Shown here: positions 32,528-41,096 of the stretch, in pieces
Layout of the letters: every line of letters starts with the position of its first letter
Position numbering within the stretch: position 1 is the first letter of the stretch
Source: Kribbella sandramycini
Lineage (GTDB): Bacteria > Actinomycetota > Actinomycetes > Propionibacteriales > Kribbellaceae
Assembly: GCF_013131805.1 (NCBI RefSeq)
Contig: NZ_JABJRC010000005.1
Location: 434,001-498,000 of the forward strand
Direction of reading: 5' to 3'
Length of the DNA stretch: 64,000 bases
The notes under the pieces: model-generated
The model's database searches: none
What the model saw: only the letters and a program-made list of their open reading frames with translations
What the model was told of the DNA's origin: nothing
Made by a program: the position numbers and the translations under genes

Positions 32528-33205
32528 GTGCGGGTATTGGTGGTTGAGGACGACGTCGAGCTGCAGGTCGCGATCCCGGCGGCGCTCCGCTCGGCGGCGC
32601 TCGCGGTCGACCTGGCCGGTGACATTGCTACCGCCGACGAGGCGTTGTGGGTGAATACCTACGACTGCGTCGTCTTCGACCGGATGCTGCCGGACGGCGA
32701 CTCGATCGGGTACGTTCGCAGCCGCCGGCAGGACGGCTGGTCGGTCCCGGTGCTGTTCCTGACCGCGATGGATCAGCTCGCCGACCGGGTCGACGGTTTC
32801 GAGCACGGCGGTGACGACTACCTGGTCAAACCGTTCGCGGTCGAGGAGCTGATCGTCCGGGTGCTCAGCCTGAGCCGGCGCGGCCCGACCATCCGGCCGC
32901 CGATCCTGCGGTACGCCGACGTCGAGCTGGACACCGGCCGCCGCGAGGTGCGGCGGGCCGGCGTCCTGGTCACCCTGCGAGCGAAGGAGTTCTCCGTGCT
33001 GGAGTTCCTGATGAGCCGGCCCGAACAGGCCGTCTCCCGGACCGAGCTGCTCGAGCACTGCTGGGACGCCGCCGCGGATCCGATGTCCAACGTCGTCGAC
33101 GTCACCATCACCCGGCTGCGCTCGCGACTGCGCGGCGGCCCCGATCTGATCCAGGCCGTGCGCGGTCAGGGCTACCGGCTGATCGCCCCCGGCAGCGCCG
33201 GATGA
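32528..33205 (+). CDS. OmpR/PhoB-family response regulator
   Basis: A 225-residue two-component response regulator. GTG 32528 gives the standard start VRVLVVEDDVE; ATG 32501 and 32465 are in frame but add unusual residues. The receiver keeps the acidic pair (ED), phospho-acceptor Asp51 (VVFDRMLPDG), the Thr of LFLTAMD and the Lys of DDYLVKPF. The C-terminal winged helix runs from LRYADVELDTG to VRGQGYRLIAP. It overlaps the histidine kinase by 4 nt. PhoB-type winged helices bind 11-bp repeats, as found in front of the MoxR operon 1.3 kb downstream. Confidence 0.93.
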   Translation: MRVLVVEDDVELQVAIPAALRSAALAVDLAGDIATADEALWVNTYDCVVFDRMLPDGDSIGYVRSRRQDGWSVPVLFLTAMDQLADRVDGFEHGGDDYLVKPFAVEELIVRVLSLSRRGPTIRPPILRYADVELDTGRREVRRAGVLVTLRAKEFSVLEFLMSRPEQAVSRTELLEHCWDAAADPMSNVVDVTITRLRSRLRGGPDLIQAVRGQGYRLIAPGSAG

Positions 33206-34458
33206 AAGGCCCCGCCGCCGACCGGCTGCGCCGCCTGCGCTGGTGGTTGACCGCCGTCTTCACTGTCGCCAACACACTCGGCCTGCTGGTGCTCGCCCCG
33301 GTCGTCATCCGCCAGGACGCCGAACGCAACAAGCTGGAAGCCGATGCGCGGGTCGAGGTGGTCACCGCAGCCGTGCTGCGCCTGGTCAACGGCACCAACG
33401 TGCTCAACACCTCGCTGCTCAACCAGGATCCGCTGTACGGCAAGTGCCCGGAGTTCGCGATCCTGTCCGGCGGCGTCGGCGATCCGTTCAAACCCGAGTA
33501 CAGCAAGCCCTGTACGCCGATGGATCCGGCGACGCTCGACGCGCTGGCGACCCAGGCGACGACGTCCGGCGACATCATCCTGGCCGACCGGACGAGCACC
33601 TCCGGGCGAGCGGTGCGGCTGCGCGCAGAGCCCTTCAGCTTCGCCGGGAACAACCGGCCCGGCGGCGCGGTCGTCACCTGGCTCGACGTGCAGGACAAGG
33701 TCGACGCGCATCAGCGGCTGGTCTGGTGGATGCTGGCGCTCTGCGCCGCGCTGATCGGGCTGGCCGCGGCCGGCAGCTACTGGCTGTCGGGGCGGGCGAT
33801 TCGCCCAGCGATGGCAGCGCTCGAACAACAGGAGACGCTGCTCGCCGAGACCGCGCACGATCTGCGGACGCCGGTGGCGGCGCTGCGAGCTTTGTCGGAG
33901 ACCGCCGTCCGGGACCCGGCCCAGCGGGCCGAGCTGCTGCCGCGGACCGTCCGACTCGCGGGCCGGATGGGCGACATCATCGACGGATTGCTCGTTCGGG
34001 CACGGTTGGCGGCCGGTGTGGAGCAGCTCGCCGTCCAGCCGGTCTGGCTGGATCAGCTCGTCGCCGGCGTCGTCGAGGACTTCCCGACCCAGGGCGCCCG
34101 GATCTCGCTGGTGACCGCGCCGAGTATGGTCCGCGCCGACCCGACGCTGCTGCAGCGGGCCGTGGGCAACCTTCTCGACAACGCCCTACGGCACGGCCGG
34201 CAGCCGGGCGCGGCGGAGGCGATTATCACCGTGACCGTCGCCGACGGCCGGATCACCGTGGCCGACCAGGGCCCGGGGATCGACCCGGAGGTCGGCGCCG
34301 AGCTGTTCGAGCGCTTCACCAGCGGCGGCGGGTCGAGCGGGCTCGGCCTGTCGATCGTCCGCTGGGTAGCGCTCTCCCACGGCGGCGATCTGAAGGTCTA
34401 CAACGCCGAGGAGGGCGGGGCGATCTTCGAGTTCCAGCTGCCGACGGTGTTGCAGTAA
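33202..34458 (+). CDS. Sensor histidine kinase
   Basis: A 418-residue membrane histidine kinase. Two membrane helices (about 15-36 and 175-195) enclose an extracytoplasmic sensor of about 140 residues with two Cys (KCPEF and KPCTP). The dimerisation helix carries His219 in ETAHDLRTPVAAL. The ATPase domain shows the N box (NLLDNALRHG), G1 (DQGPGIDPE) and G2 (GLGLSIVRW). Cognate partner of the response regulator it overlaps by 4 nt. The signal is unknown; the sensor faces the compartment in which the FN3 and transglutaminase proteins act. Confidence 0.93.
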   Translation: MKGPAADRLRRLRWWLTAVFTVANTLGLLVLAPVVIRQDAERNKLEADARVEVVTAAVLRLVNGTNVLNTSLLNQDPLYGKCPEFAILSGGVGDPFKPEYSKPCTPMDPATLDALATQATTSGDIILADRTSTSGRAVRLRAEPFSFAGNNRPGGAVVTWLDVQDKVDAHQRLVWWMLALCAALIGLAAAGSYWLSGRAIRPAMAALEQQETLLAETAHDLRTPVAALRALSETAVRDPAQRAELLPRTVRLAGRMGDIIDGLLVRARLAAGVEQLAVQPVWLDQLVAGVVEDFPTQGARISLVTAPSMVRADPTLLQRAVGNLLDNALRHGRQPGAAEAIITVTVADGRITVADQGPGIDPEVGAELFERFTSGGGSSGLGLSIVRWVALSHGGDLKVYNAEEGGAIFEFQLPTVLQ

Positions 34459-34466
34459 GCGGCCAT

Positions 34467-34510
34467 CTGGACCTTTTCTGGACGTCGGCTGGACTTCGAG
34501 CGGCTACTCT
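34467..34510 (+). promoter_or_regulatory. Promoter of MoxR operon with three 11-bp-spaced CTGGAC repeats
   Basis: CTGGAC occurs at 34467-34472, 34478-34483 and 34489-34494, each exactly 11 bp apart. Ten nt further lies TACTCT (34505-34510), a likely -10 box. The layout is the same, base for base in spacing, as at 18604-18647. It lies between the histidine kinase stop and the MoxR gene, suggesting activation by the adjacent response regulator or by the SARP. Confidence 0.7.
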
Positions 34511-34539
34511 CGGCGAGATGCTGAGGGGAGTACCGACAG

Positions 34540-35502
34540 ATGAGTGCAACGATTCCACCAGGTGAGGCGTACCGGCTGGTTGCCGACAACCTGGGCCGGG
34601 TGATCCACGGCAAGCCGGAGGTGATCCGGCTGGCGCTGACGGCGCTGTTCGCCGAGGGGCACCTGCTGATCGAGGACGTGCCCGGGCTGGGCAAGACCAC
34701 GCTGGCCCGCTGTATCGCCCGCAGCATCGACGCGAGCTGGAACCGGATCCAGTTCACCCCGGACCTGCTGCCCGGTGACATCACCGGCGTGATGGTCTAC
34801 CACCAGGGCAACGAGACGTTCGAGTTCCACCCAGGCGGCATCTTCGCCAACGTCGTGGTCGCGGACGAGATCAACCGCGGGACGCCGAAGACGCAGTCCG
34901 CGCTGCTCGAGGTGATGGCCGAGCGCCGGGTCACGGTCGACTCCAACACCCGTGCCGTCCCCGATCCGTTCCTGGTGATCGGCACCCAGAACCCGATCGA
35001 GATGGAAGGCACCTACCGGCTGCCCGAAGCCCAGCTGGACCGGTTCCTGATGCGGATCGAGGTCGGCTACCCCGATCACGACGCCGAGGTCCGGATCGTG
35101 CTCGGCGACACCGGCCGGATCGGTCCCGACTCGCTCAGCCCGGTGATCGACGTCCCGGCGCTGCGAAACGCGATCGCCGCCGTCCGCTCGGTGCACGTCG
35201 ACCCCGCGATCAGCTCGTACGCCGTCAAACTCGCCGCCGCGACCCGTGAGCACGGCGCCGTCCGGTACGGCGCGAGCCCACGCGGCAGTATCGCGCTGGT
35301 CCGGGCGGCCCGCGCCTACGCGGCCACCGACGGCCGGGCGTTCACGACCCCGGACGACGTCAAGCAGGTCGCGCAGCCGGTCCTCGCGCACCGCCTCGTC
35401 CTCACCCCGGACGCCGAGCTCGCGCAGCGGCCGCCGGCGTCCGTGGTCGACGAGGTGCTCGCCGCGACGCCGGCGCCGACGGCAGGCGTCAACGCCGGCT
35501 GA
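34540..35502 (+). CDS. MoxR-family AAA+ ATPase
   Basis: A 320-residue MoxR-type ATPase: LLIEDVPGLGKTTLARCIARS (Walker A near residue 50, here in two parts LLIEDVPGLGKT / TLARCIARS), VVVADEINRGTPKTQSALLE (Walker B and sensor), NPIEMEGTYRLPEAQLDRF (sensor/arginine-finger block), and a C-terminal lid. The ATG at 34540 has AGGGGA about 10 nt upstream. MoxR ATPases act as chaperone-like assembly factors, usually with DUF58/vWA and transglutaminase partners, as here. First gene of a four-gene operon. Confidence 0.93.
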   Translation: MSATIPPGEAYRLVADNLGRVIHGKPEVIRLALTALFAEGHLLIEDVPGLGKTTLARCIARSIDASWNRIQFTPDLLPGDITGVMVYHQGNETFEFHPGGIFANVVVADEINRGTPKTQSALLEVMAERRVTVDSNTRAVPDPFLVIGTQNPIEMEGTYRLPEAQLDRFLMRIEVGYPDHDAEVRIVLGDTGRIGPDSLSPVIDVPALRNAIAAVRSVHVDPAISSYAVKLAAATREHGAVRYGASPRGSIALVRAARAYAATDGRAFTTPDDVKQVAQPVLAHRLVLTPDAELAQRPPASVVDEVLAATPAPTAGVNAG

Positions 35503-35533
35503 CACCTGGCTGCGACGAACGGGGAGGCAACCG

Positions 35534-37540
35534 ATGAAAGCGCTGTTCCGCCGGCTCCGGCCGGCCACCGAAGCCGATGCGCGGACGTCGTGGCGCCCGC
35601 GCGCCGCGCTCGCCGGCGTGGTCGCGATCTGCGTGACCGCGACGGCCTTGGCGGTCACCGGGGCGGGTGCGAACACGTCGGGGATGAAGTTCCTCCAGTC
35701 CGGCCACCTGATCTACAACAGCGCGCTCAACCAGGTCTTCCACATCGACGGCGGTAGCAAGACCGTCGACGGCTCGGTGCCGGTCCCCGGGCTCGCGCCG
35801 GGCACCATCGCCGTCCAGACCGACACCCAAGGCTTCGTGCTGGCCCGGGGCAGCATCACCGCGTTCGAGAAGTCGAACCTGCAGGTCGCCGACCCGCAGG
35901 TCGCGCCGTCGGACGAGCCGCCGATCGGGCTGGAGGCGCCCGGCGTCGCGTACGCCGTCTATCGGAACGCCGGCGCTATCGCCCGGCTCGGCCAGAATGC
36001 CGTGACCTTGGAGGGCAGCGGCGCGCTCGGCCGGCCGGTCGTCACCGCGGACGGGACGTTGTGGGTGCATCGGCTGCTCAGCGGCGAGCTGTGCCATCTG
36101 CCGACCGGGGCGAAGCTCCTGAGCTGCCCGGCCGTCGTCCCGCGCGGGAACATCGGCTCACTGACGGTGGTCGGCGACCGCGTCGTCTTCGTCGACACCA
36201 CCGCGGGCCGGCTGCTGACGGTCACCTCGTCCGGCTTCGGCCGGTCGGTCACGGCGCCCGACGTCCAGCTCGCGCCGCAGTCGATCGTCGCGCCGAACGA
36301 CACCGCCGGGCGGATCGCGATCCTCGACCCGGGCACCGGCAAGCTGCGGCTGGTCGACGCGAGCGTGATCAGCGGGACGGAGAGCAGCGCACCGCAGACC
36401 ATCGAGCAGCAACTGCCGCCCGGCAAGTTCACCCAGATCGCCTCCTCCGGTCGTGGCCTCGCGCTGGTCGACCCGACGGCCGGCAAGCTCGTCACCTTGG
36501 ATGCCAACGGCAAGCAACAGGACACCCACGACATCCCGCGCTCGCCGAAAGCCAGGCCGGGTAAGGGCGTTCAGCCCGCGCTCTTCCGCGGGGCCGACCA
36601 GCGGCTGTACGTCGACAGCGAGACCGGCGAGCACGCCCTCGTGGTGGACCGGGACGGCTCGATCGACCAGGTCGAGGCAACGACTCCGGGCCGGCGGCCG
36701 ATCACCCCGGTCAAACCGACCGCGCCGCGGCCGACCGTCACCACCAGCAACCCGCCGATCATCGATCAGAGCCTGCCGCCCCGGCGTACGCAGGATCCGA
36801 ACGGGCAGCGGACGACGCCGCCCCGGCGAGTCGAGCCGCCGCGGCGCACCGAGCCCGCGCGCCCACCGACGTCCCGGCCGGTCGACCCACCGCGAACACA
36901 GCAGCCGACCCAACGGCCCACGCAACGACCGACCCAGCGGCCCACACCGCCGCCGATCGCCGCCGGCCCGGCCGCCGCGCCGCGCAATCTGCGCGCGACG
37001 CCCGGCGACGGGCGGATCTCGCTCAGCTGGCAGCGTCCGAGCCTGAACGGCGGCACGTTCGTCCGCTACAACGTCGTCCGGGTGACCGGCAGCCGGTCCA
37101 GCACCACAACCGCGGCCCGCTTCACCGCGACCGGTTTGGCGAGCGCGACGCGCTACACGTTCCAGGTACGAGCAGTGACGCGCGGTTCGAACGGGCGGCT
37201 GCTGCTCGGCGCGATCGCGACGGTCTCGGCCACCACGGCCGGCCGCAACGGCTCGGTCCGGATCACCAAGGGCCCTGCCTACAGAGACGATCCGGACACC
37301 TGCAACCCGGACTACTGCTTCTACATCCGGATCGTCGCCCGCAATCTGAAGCCGAATGCGACCTACACGTTCCACGGCTGGACGTCGGGTTACGGCCACC
37401 TGCACCAGGACGATCTCCGCGTCGACGGCAACGGCAACCTGACCGTCAACAAGTTCTACAACTCCGACCAAGGCGGCCGGGTCTACGTGACTGTCGAGGG
37501 CAACGGCGAGTCGTACCGATCCAACGAAGTAATTTGGTAG
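35534..37540 (+). CDS. Membrane-anchored FN3 protein, paralogue of the ESX-linked one
   Basis: A 668-residue protein starting at ATG 35534 behind GGGGAGG. A cytoplasmic basic N-terminus and one membrane helix (about 24-44) lead into the same outside domain as in 18654-20897: GMKFLQSGHLIYNSALNQVFHI, AVQTDTQGFVLARGS, DGTLWVHRLLSGELCHLP. A Pro/Arg/Gln-rich linker (about 390-475, with repeated QRPTQRPT) is followed by one FN3 domain (475-560) and a Cys-containing C-terminal domain. It has one FN3 domain where the paralogue has two. The protein is probably a surface or envelope partner of the MoxR/DUF58/transglutaminase proteins. Confidence 0.82.
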   Translation: MKALFRRLRPATEADARTSWRPRAALAGVVAICVTATALAVTGAGANTSGMKFLQSGHLIYNSALNQVFHIDGGSKTVDGSVPVPGLAPGTIAVQTDTQGFVLARGSITAFEKSNLQVADPQVAPSDEPPIGLEAPGVAYAVYRNAGAIARLGQNAVTLEGSGALGRPVVTADGTLWVHRLLSGELCHLPTGAKLLSCPAVVPRGNIGSLTVVGDRVVFVDTTAGRLLTVTSSGFGRSVTAPDVQLAPQSIVAPNDTAGRIAILDPGTGKLRLVDASVISGTESSAPQTIEQQLPPGKFTQIASSGRGLALVDPTAGKLVTLDANGKQQDTHDIPRSPKARPGKGVQPALFRGADQRLYVDSETGEHALVVDRDGSIDQVEATTPGRRPITPVKPTAPRPTVTTSNPPIIDQSLPPRRTQDPNGQRTTPPRRVEPPRRTEPARPPTSRPVDPPRTQQPTQRPTQRPTQRPTPPPIAAGPAAAPRNLRATPGDGRISLSWQRPSLNGGTFVRYNVVRVTGSRSSTTTAARFTATGLASATRYTFQVRAVTRGSNGRLLLGAIATVSATTAGRNGSVRITKGPAYRDDPDTCNPDYCFYIRIVARNLKPNATYTFHGWTSGYGHLHQDDLRVDGNGNLTVNKFYNSDQGGRVYVTVEGNGESYRSNEVIW

Positions 37541-37547
37541 GCGAGGA

Positions 37548-38681
37548 ATGCGACTGACCGGACGTGGGATCGCGGTACTGGTGAGCTCGCTCGCCCTCTA
37601 CGGGCTGGGCGAGCTGGCCGGGTACGCCGTCTTTCGGGCCCTCGCCGGGATCGGGCTCGGCGCGGTCCTCGCCGCGGTCGTGCTGACCCTGCGGCAGCCG
37701 CAGGTCACCGTGCATCGAGTGCTCTCACCGGACCGGGTCGAACGCGGCCGACCCGCGCTCGCGACGCTGCGGGTGCGGAACGACGGCACGCGGCGGCAAG
37801 CATCGTTTGCCGCCCGGGACTCCGCGGGCGACGCCTGGAAAGAGGTTCGCGTCCGACAGTTGGGCCCGGGGATCGAGGCGACGTACCGGTACGAGCTGCC
37901 GACCTCACGACGCGGCCGGATCGAGGTCGGCCCGCTCACGCTGGAACGCCGTGACCCGCTCGGCCTGACCCGGAACAGCAAAGCCACCGGCGAGGTCGGC
38001 ACGCTGTGGGTGCATCCGCAGCGGCATCCGACCAAGACCGTCGTGGCCGGGCGCCCCCGGCACCACCACGTCGGCCGGACGGCGGACGACTCGCTGCGCG
38101 GCTCGGCCGATCTGCGCGACGTCCGCCCGTACGTCGTCGGCGACGAAGTCCGCCATCTGCACTGGAAGGCGACCGCGCGGACCGGGCAGCTGATGGTCCG
38201 CGACTACGCCGACCCGGATCAGCCGCGGTTGACCGTGTTGCTCGACACCCGGACCGAGCCGTTGCCAGCAGCAACCTTCGAGGAGGCGGTGGAAGTGGCC
38301 GCCTCGATCCTGGTCGCGGCCTCGGCCGCCGGGCACCGCTGCCGGTTCGTCACCACCGCGGGCGCCGACTTCGCCGCGCCCGGCGGCGCCGTCGCCTCGC
38401 GACTCTTCCTCGACGAGCTGTGCATCGTGCAGCAGCGCGACGACGCCGGGCTGGTGCCCGCCGTCCTGACCACTGGTACGTCGGCGGGCGGGGCGATCGT
38501 GGTCGTGACCGGCGCCCGCGGTTCCGCGGCCGATCTCGCGCCGCTGCTCAGCCGCTACTCGTCGGTGACCGCGATCGGGCTCGGCCCGCTCCAAGGCGTG
38601 GCGCCGATCCTGGGCGCCCAGGTCGTGCTCGCCGCGACCGCCCGCGAAGCCCTGCAGCAATGGACCGGAGTACTGCGATGA
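37548..38681 (+). CDS. DUF58-domain membrane protein
   Basis: A 377-residue protein. Two N-terminal membrane helices (residues 8-47) precede a beta-rich segment and the DUF58 core, whose signature DVRPYVVGDEVRHLHWKATARTGQLMVRDY is intact (parts DVRPYVVGDEVRHLHW and LMVRDY). The C-terminal part is vWA-like (RLTVLLDTRTEP). DUF58 proteins are encoded between MoxR and transglutaminase genes in many bacteria and are thought to act with them. It begins 7 nt after the FN3 gene and overlaps the transglutaminase by 4 nt. Confidence 0.93.
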   Translation: MRLTGRGIAVLVSSLALYGLGELAGYAVFRALAGIGLGAVLAAVVLTLRQPQVTVHRVLSPDRVERGRPALATLRVRNDGTRRQASFAARDSAGDAWKEVRVRQLGPGIEATYRYELPTSRRGRIEVGPLTLERRDPLGLTRNSKATGEVGTLWVHPQRHPTKTVVAGRPRHHHVGRTADDSLRGSADLRDVRPYVVGDEVRHLHWKATARTGQLMVRDYADPDQPRLTVLLDTRTEPLPAATFEEAVEVAASILVAASAAGHRCRFVTTAGADFAAPGGAVASRLFLDELCIVQQRDDAGLVPAVLTTGTSAGGAIVVVTGARGSAADLAPLLSRYSSVTAIGLGPLQGVAPILGAQVVLAATAREALQQWTGVLR

Positions 38682-40792
38682 GGCGCCGGACCGTCGCCGT
38701 CCTGGGCGGAGTCCTGCTCGGCGGGTTGTGTTTCGCGCCCGTCTTCGGGGCGGCGCACCTGTGGCTGCCGGCCGCACTGATCTGCGTAGCTGCGCTGATC
38801 GTCACCGAGTGCTGCCGACGGTGGCCGGCCTTGGCGACCTGGCGGCCGTTGCTGATGATCGGCGCCGGCCTGCTGCCAATCATCGAATCGGTGCTGTGGG
38901 CAACGACTTGGTTCGGCGTCCCGACCCTCGCGACGTTCCGCGCGCTCGGGAGCGGCCTGTCCGCCTGGCGGCTGACGCTGGAGTCGACCTGGCCGGCGCG
39001 CCCCGAGCCGGAGCTGCTGATCTTCGTCCCGCTGTTGCTGCTGGTCGCCTGCGTGCTCGCGGTCGAGCTGGTCGATCGCGCGCCGCCGCTGTTCGCGTTC
39101 GCGCCCGCGATCGGCGTCCTCGGGGTCAGCCAGTTGTACGTCGCGGCCACCGGGCTGAATGCCGTGCTGATCGCGGTCGGCCTCGGTCTGCTGCTGGTCG
39201 CGTTGCTGATCCCCGACCACTTCGAATACCGCAAGGTCATGCCGTGGGCCACGACGGCTGCGGTGACGCTGTTCGCGGTCATCTGCGGGCTGATCGTCAG
39301 CGGGATCGATCCGCACGGGCGGACGCCGTACTCGCTGCAGCGGGTCCAGTCGGCGACAGCCCCCGCGGCGCGACAGGCGAGCCCACTCGACGAGGTCGCG
39401 AGCCGGCTGAGCCCGGAGTCGCGGGACAAGGTGGCCTTCCGGTACCAGTCGCCGCAGCCGGTCGAACGCTGGCGGCTGGTCGCGCTCGACAACTTCGACG
39501 GCGCGAACTGGACGACCAATCACCCGGTCCTGCGGATGGGTTCCCGACTCGCGCTCGGTCCCGAGGTCCGCGTTCCGACGCTTCCGCAGCACGCGATGAT
39601 CCGGCCGGATGATCTGGACGGGCCATGGCTGCCCGGTCAGCTGCTGCCGGAGACCGTCAGCAACGTGACCGACCCGCAGGTGGAGCCGATCGGCGGCACG
39701 CTGGTCGCAGCCCAGCAGCCGACGCACTACAACCTGACCTGGGCCGAGCCCGAGGTGGACGCCGACTATCTGAAGGCGGCCGGGATCGACGCCAACGCCC
39801 CGGGCGGGCTGAGCGACCTCGGCCCGGTGCCGCCGGAGATCGCCAACCTGCAGCCCTTGGAGGGGCGGCGGGCCACTTTCCAAACCGCGGTCGCGCTGGA
39901 GAAGTACTTCCGGGACAACCACAAACTGGCCGACGAGAAGAGCACGCCGCCGACCGGCTACAGCTGGCCGCAGCTGACGACGTTCCTCGCGAAGCCGGGC
40001 ACGGTCGGCAGCAGCGAACAGTTCGCCGCCGGGTATGTCGCGCTGGCGCGGCAGAACGCGATCCCGGCCCGGCTCGTGGTCGGCTTCCGGACGCCGGCCG
40101 AACCCGACGCGGACGGCTGGTACACCGTGCGGAACAGCGACGCGTACGCCTGGCCCGAGGTGGCCGTGGCAGGTGTCGGCTGGTGGCCGCTCGACCCGGC
40201 CCAGGGCGCGGCCCGTGGCAGCACGAGCCCGACGGGCGCCACGTCGATAACCGACCAGGTCCGGCAGTCGGTGCCGCCGGTGAAGGAGATCAAGGACCCG
40301 GACGTGCCGCCGCCCACGGGCGACGAAACGGACGAGTCGGCGTCGACCGGGCTGCATGTGCCGCTGGGGCTGATCTTCGGGGTGCTGGCGACGCTGCTGG
40401 TGCTGTGGCTGCTCGGCGTCCCACTGCTCAAGCAGCTGCGGGCGCAGCGGCGCCGGCGGCGGTCAGGGAGCGCGGCGGTGGTCGGCGCCTGGGCTGAGGC
40501 GCGGGACCGGCTGCGGGCGCACGGCGTCCCGGTGACTCCGGGCATGACGGTCCGCGACCTGGCGCATGCCGCTCGCGAACTGCCGGACACCGGCCCGGCC
40601 CTCGCGAACGTCGCACAAGCAGTCGATCACGCGCTCTGGTCGGGCGGCCCGGCGACGCCGGATATCGCGCAGCAGGCGTGGAGCGGCGTCCACGCCGTCC
40701 GGCGAGCGCTCCGCAGCCGGCCCTGGCTCGACCGGCTGCAGGCCGCGCTCGAACTCCGGACGCTGCTGCCCGGTCTGCGCAAATCAGGGTGA
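38678..40792 (+). CDS. Membrane transglutaminase-like protein (TgpA type)
   Basis: A 704-residue protein. The N-terminal 210 residues contain about six membrane helices. A linker follows, then the transglutaminase-like domain (about 410-500): FAAGYVALARQNAIPARLVVGF, a GWYTVRNSDAYAWPEVAVAGVGWWPLDPAQG end. In this family the catalytic Cys normally sits in the first block (GDCxxFA); here the block reads GSSEQFAAGY, so a Ser-Ser replaces the Cys, while His/Asp positions read NSDAYAWPEV. The enzyme may be inactive or act differently. One more membrane helix (about 570-590) precedes a cytoplasmic C-terminal tail (DUF4129-like). Last gene of the MoxR operon. Confidence 0.88.
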   Translation: MRRRTVAVLGGVLLGGLCFAPVFGAAHLWLPAALICVAALIVTECCRRWPALATWRPLLMIGAGLLPIIESVLWATTWFGVPTLATFRALGSGLSAWRLTLESTWPARPEPELLIFVPLLLLVACVLAVELVDRAPPLFAFAPAIGVLGVSQLYVAATGLNAVLIAVGLGLLLVALLIPDHFEYRKVMPWATTAAVTLFAVICGLIVSGIDPHGRTPYSLQRVQSATAPAARQASPLDEVASRLSPESRDKVAFRYQSPQPVERWRLVALDNFDGANWTTNHPVLRMGSRLALGPEVRVPTLPQHAMIRPDDLDGPWLPGQLLPETVSNVTDPQVEPIGGTLVAAQQPTHYNLTWAEPEVDADYLKAAGIDANAPGGLSDLGPVPPEIANLQPLEGRRATFQTAVALEKYFRDNHKLADEKSTPPTGYSWPQLTTFLAKPGTVGSSEQFAAGYVALARQNAIPARLVVGFRTPAEPDADGWYTVRNSDAYAWPEVAVAGVGWWPLDPAQGAARGSTSPTGATSITDQVRQSVPPVKEIKDPDVPPPTGDETDESASTGLHVPLGLIFGVLATLLVLWLLGVPLLKQLRAQRRRRRSGSAAVVGAWAEARDRLRAHGVPVTPGMTVRDLAHAARELPDTGPALANVAQAVDHALWSGGPATPDIAQQAWSGVHAVRRALRSRPWLDRLQAALELRTLLPGLRKSG

Positions 40793-40826
40793 CCCGGTCT
40801 GGCGGTCCTTGCCACCCTGCTGAAGC

Positions 40827-41009
40827 TCAGTGCTGTTTGGGCTTCTCGTGTTTGGTAGGACGGCGATCGTGGCGGGTTGCCGCCGCCTGATCAGCGCTCC
40901 GTGGAGCCGGACAGACCGGGCCGCGCGGTATCGGGCCGCCGCCGAGCCTTCGGCTCTTCCATTGTTTCTCGTCGTAGTCGTAGTAGGTATCGACGCCGCC
41001 GACTGTCAT
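40827..41009 (-). CDS. Possible small protein, 60 residues
   Basis: ATG 41009 has a strong GGGAGG 8 nt upstream and opens MTVGGVDTYYDYDEKQWKSR, then becomes basic with a Lys/Pro/His-rich tail. The start region with repeated Tyr and Asp looks protein-like; the tail may be non-coding composition. It lies in the 304-nt gap between the transglutaminase gene and treZ, and nothing else is seen in that gap. Function unknown. Confidence 0.35.
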   Translation of the reverse strand: MTVGGVDTYYDYDEKQWKSRRLGGGPIPRGPVCPAPRSADQAAATRHDRRPTKHEKPKQH

Positions 41010-41096
41010 CTGCACGTCCTCCCGTTGCCCCTGCTGCCCCTGGTGGCGGATTCAACACTCCGGCACCGACGCCCCGGACACAAGGGATTCCGGAAA

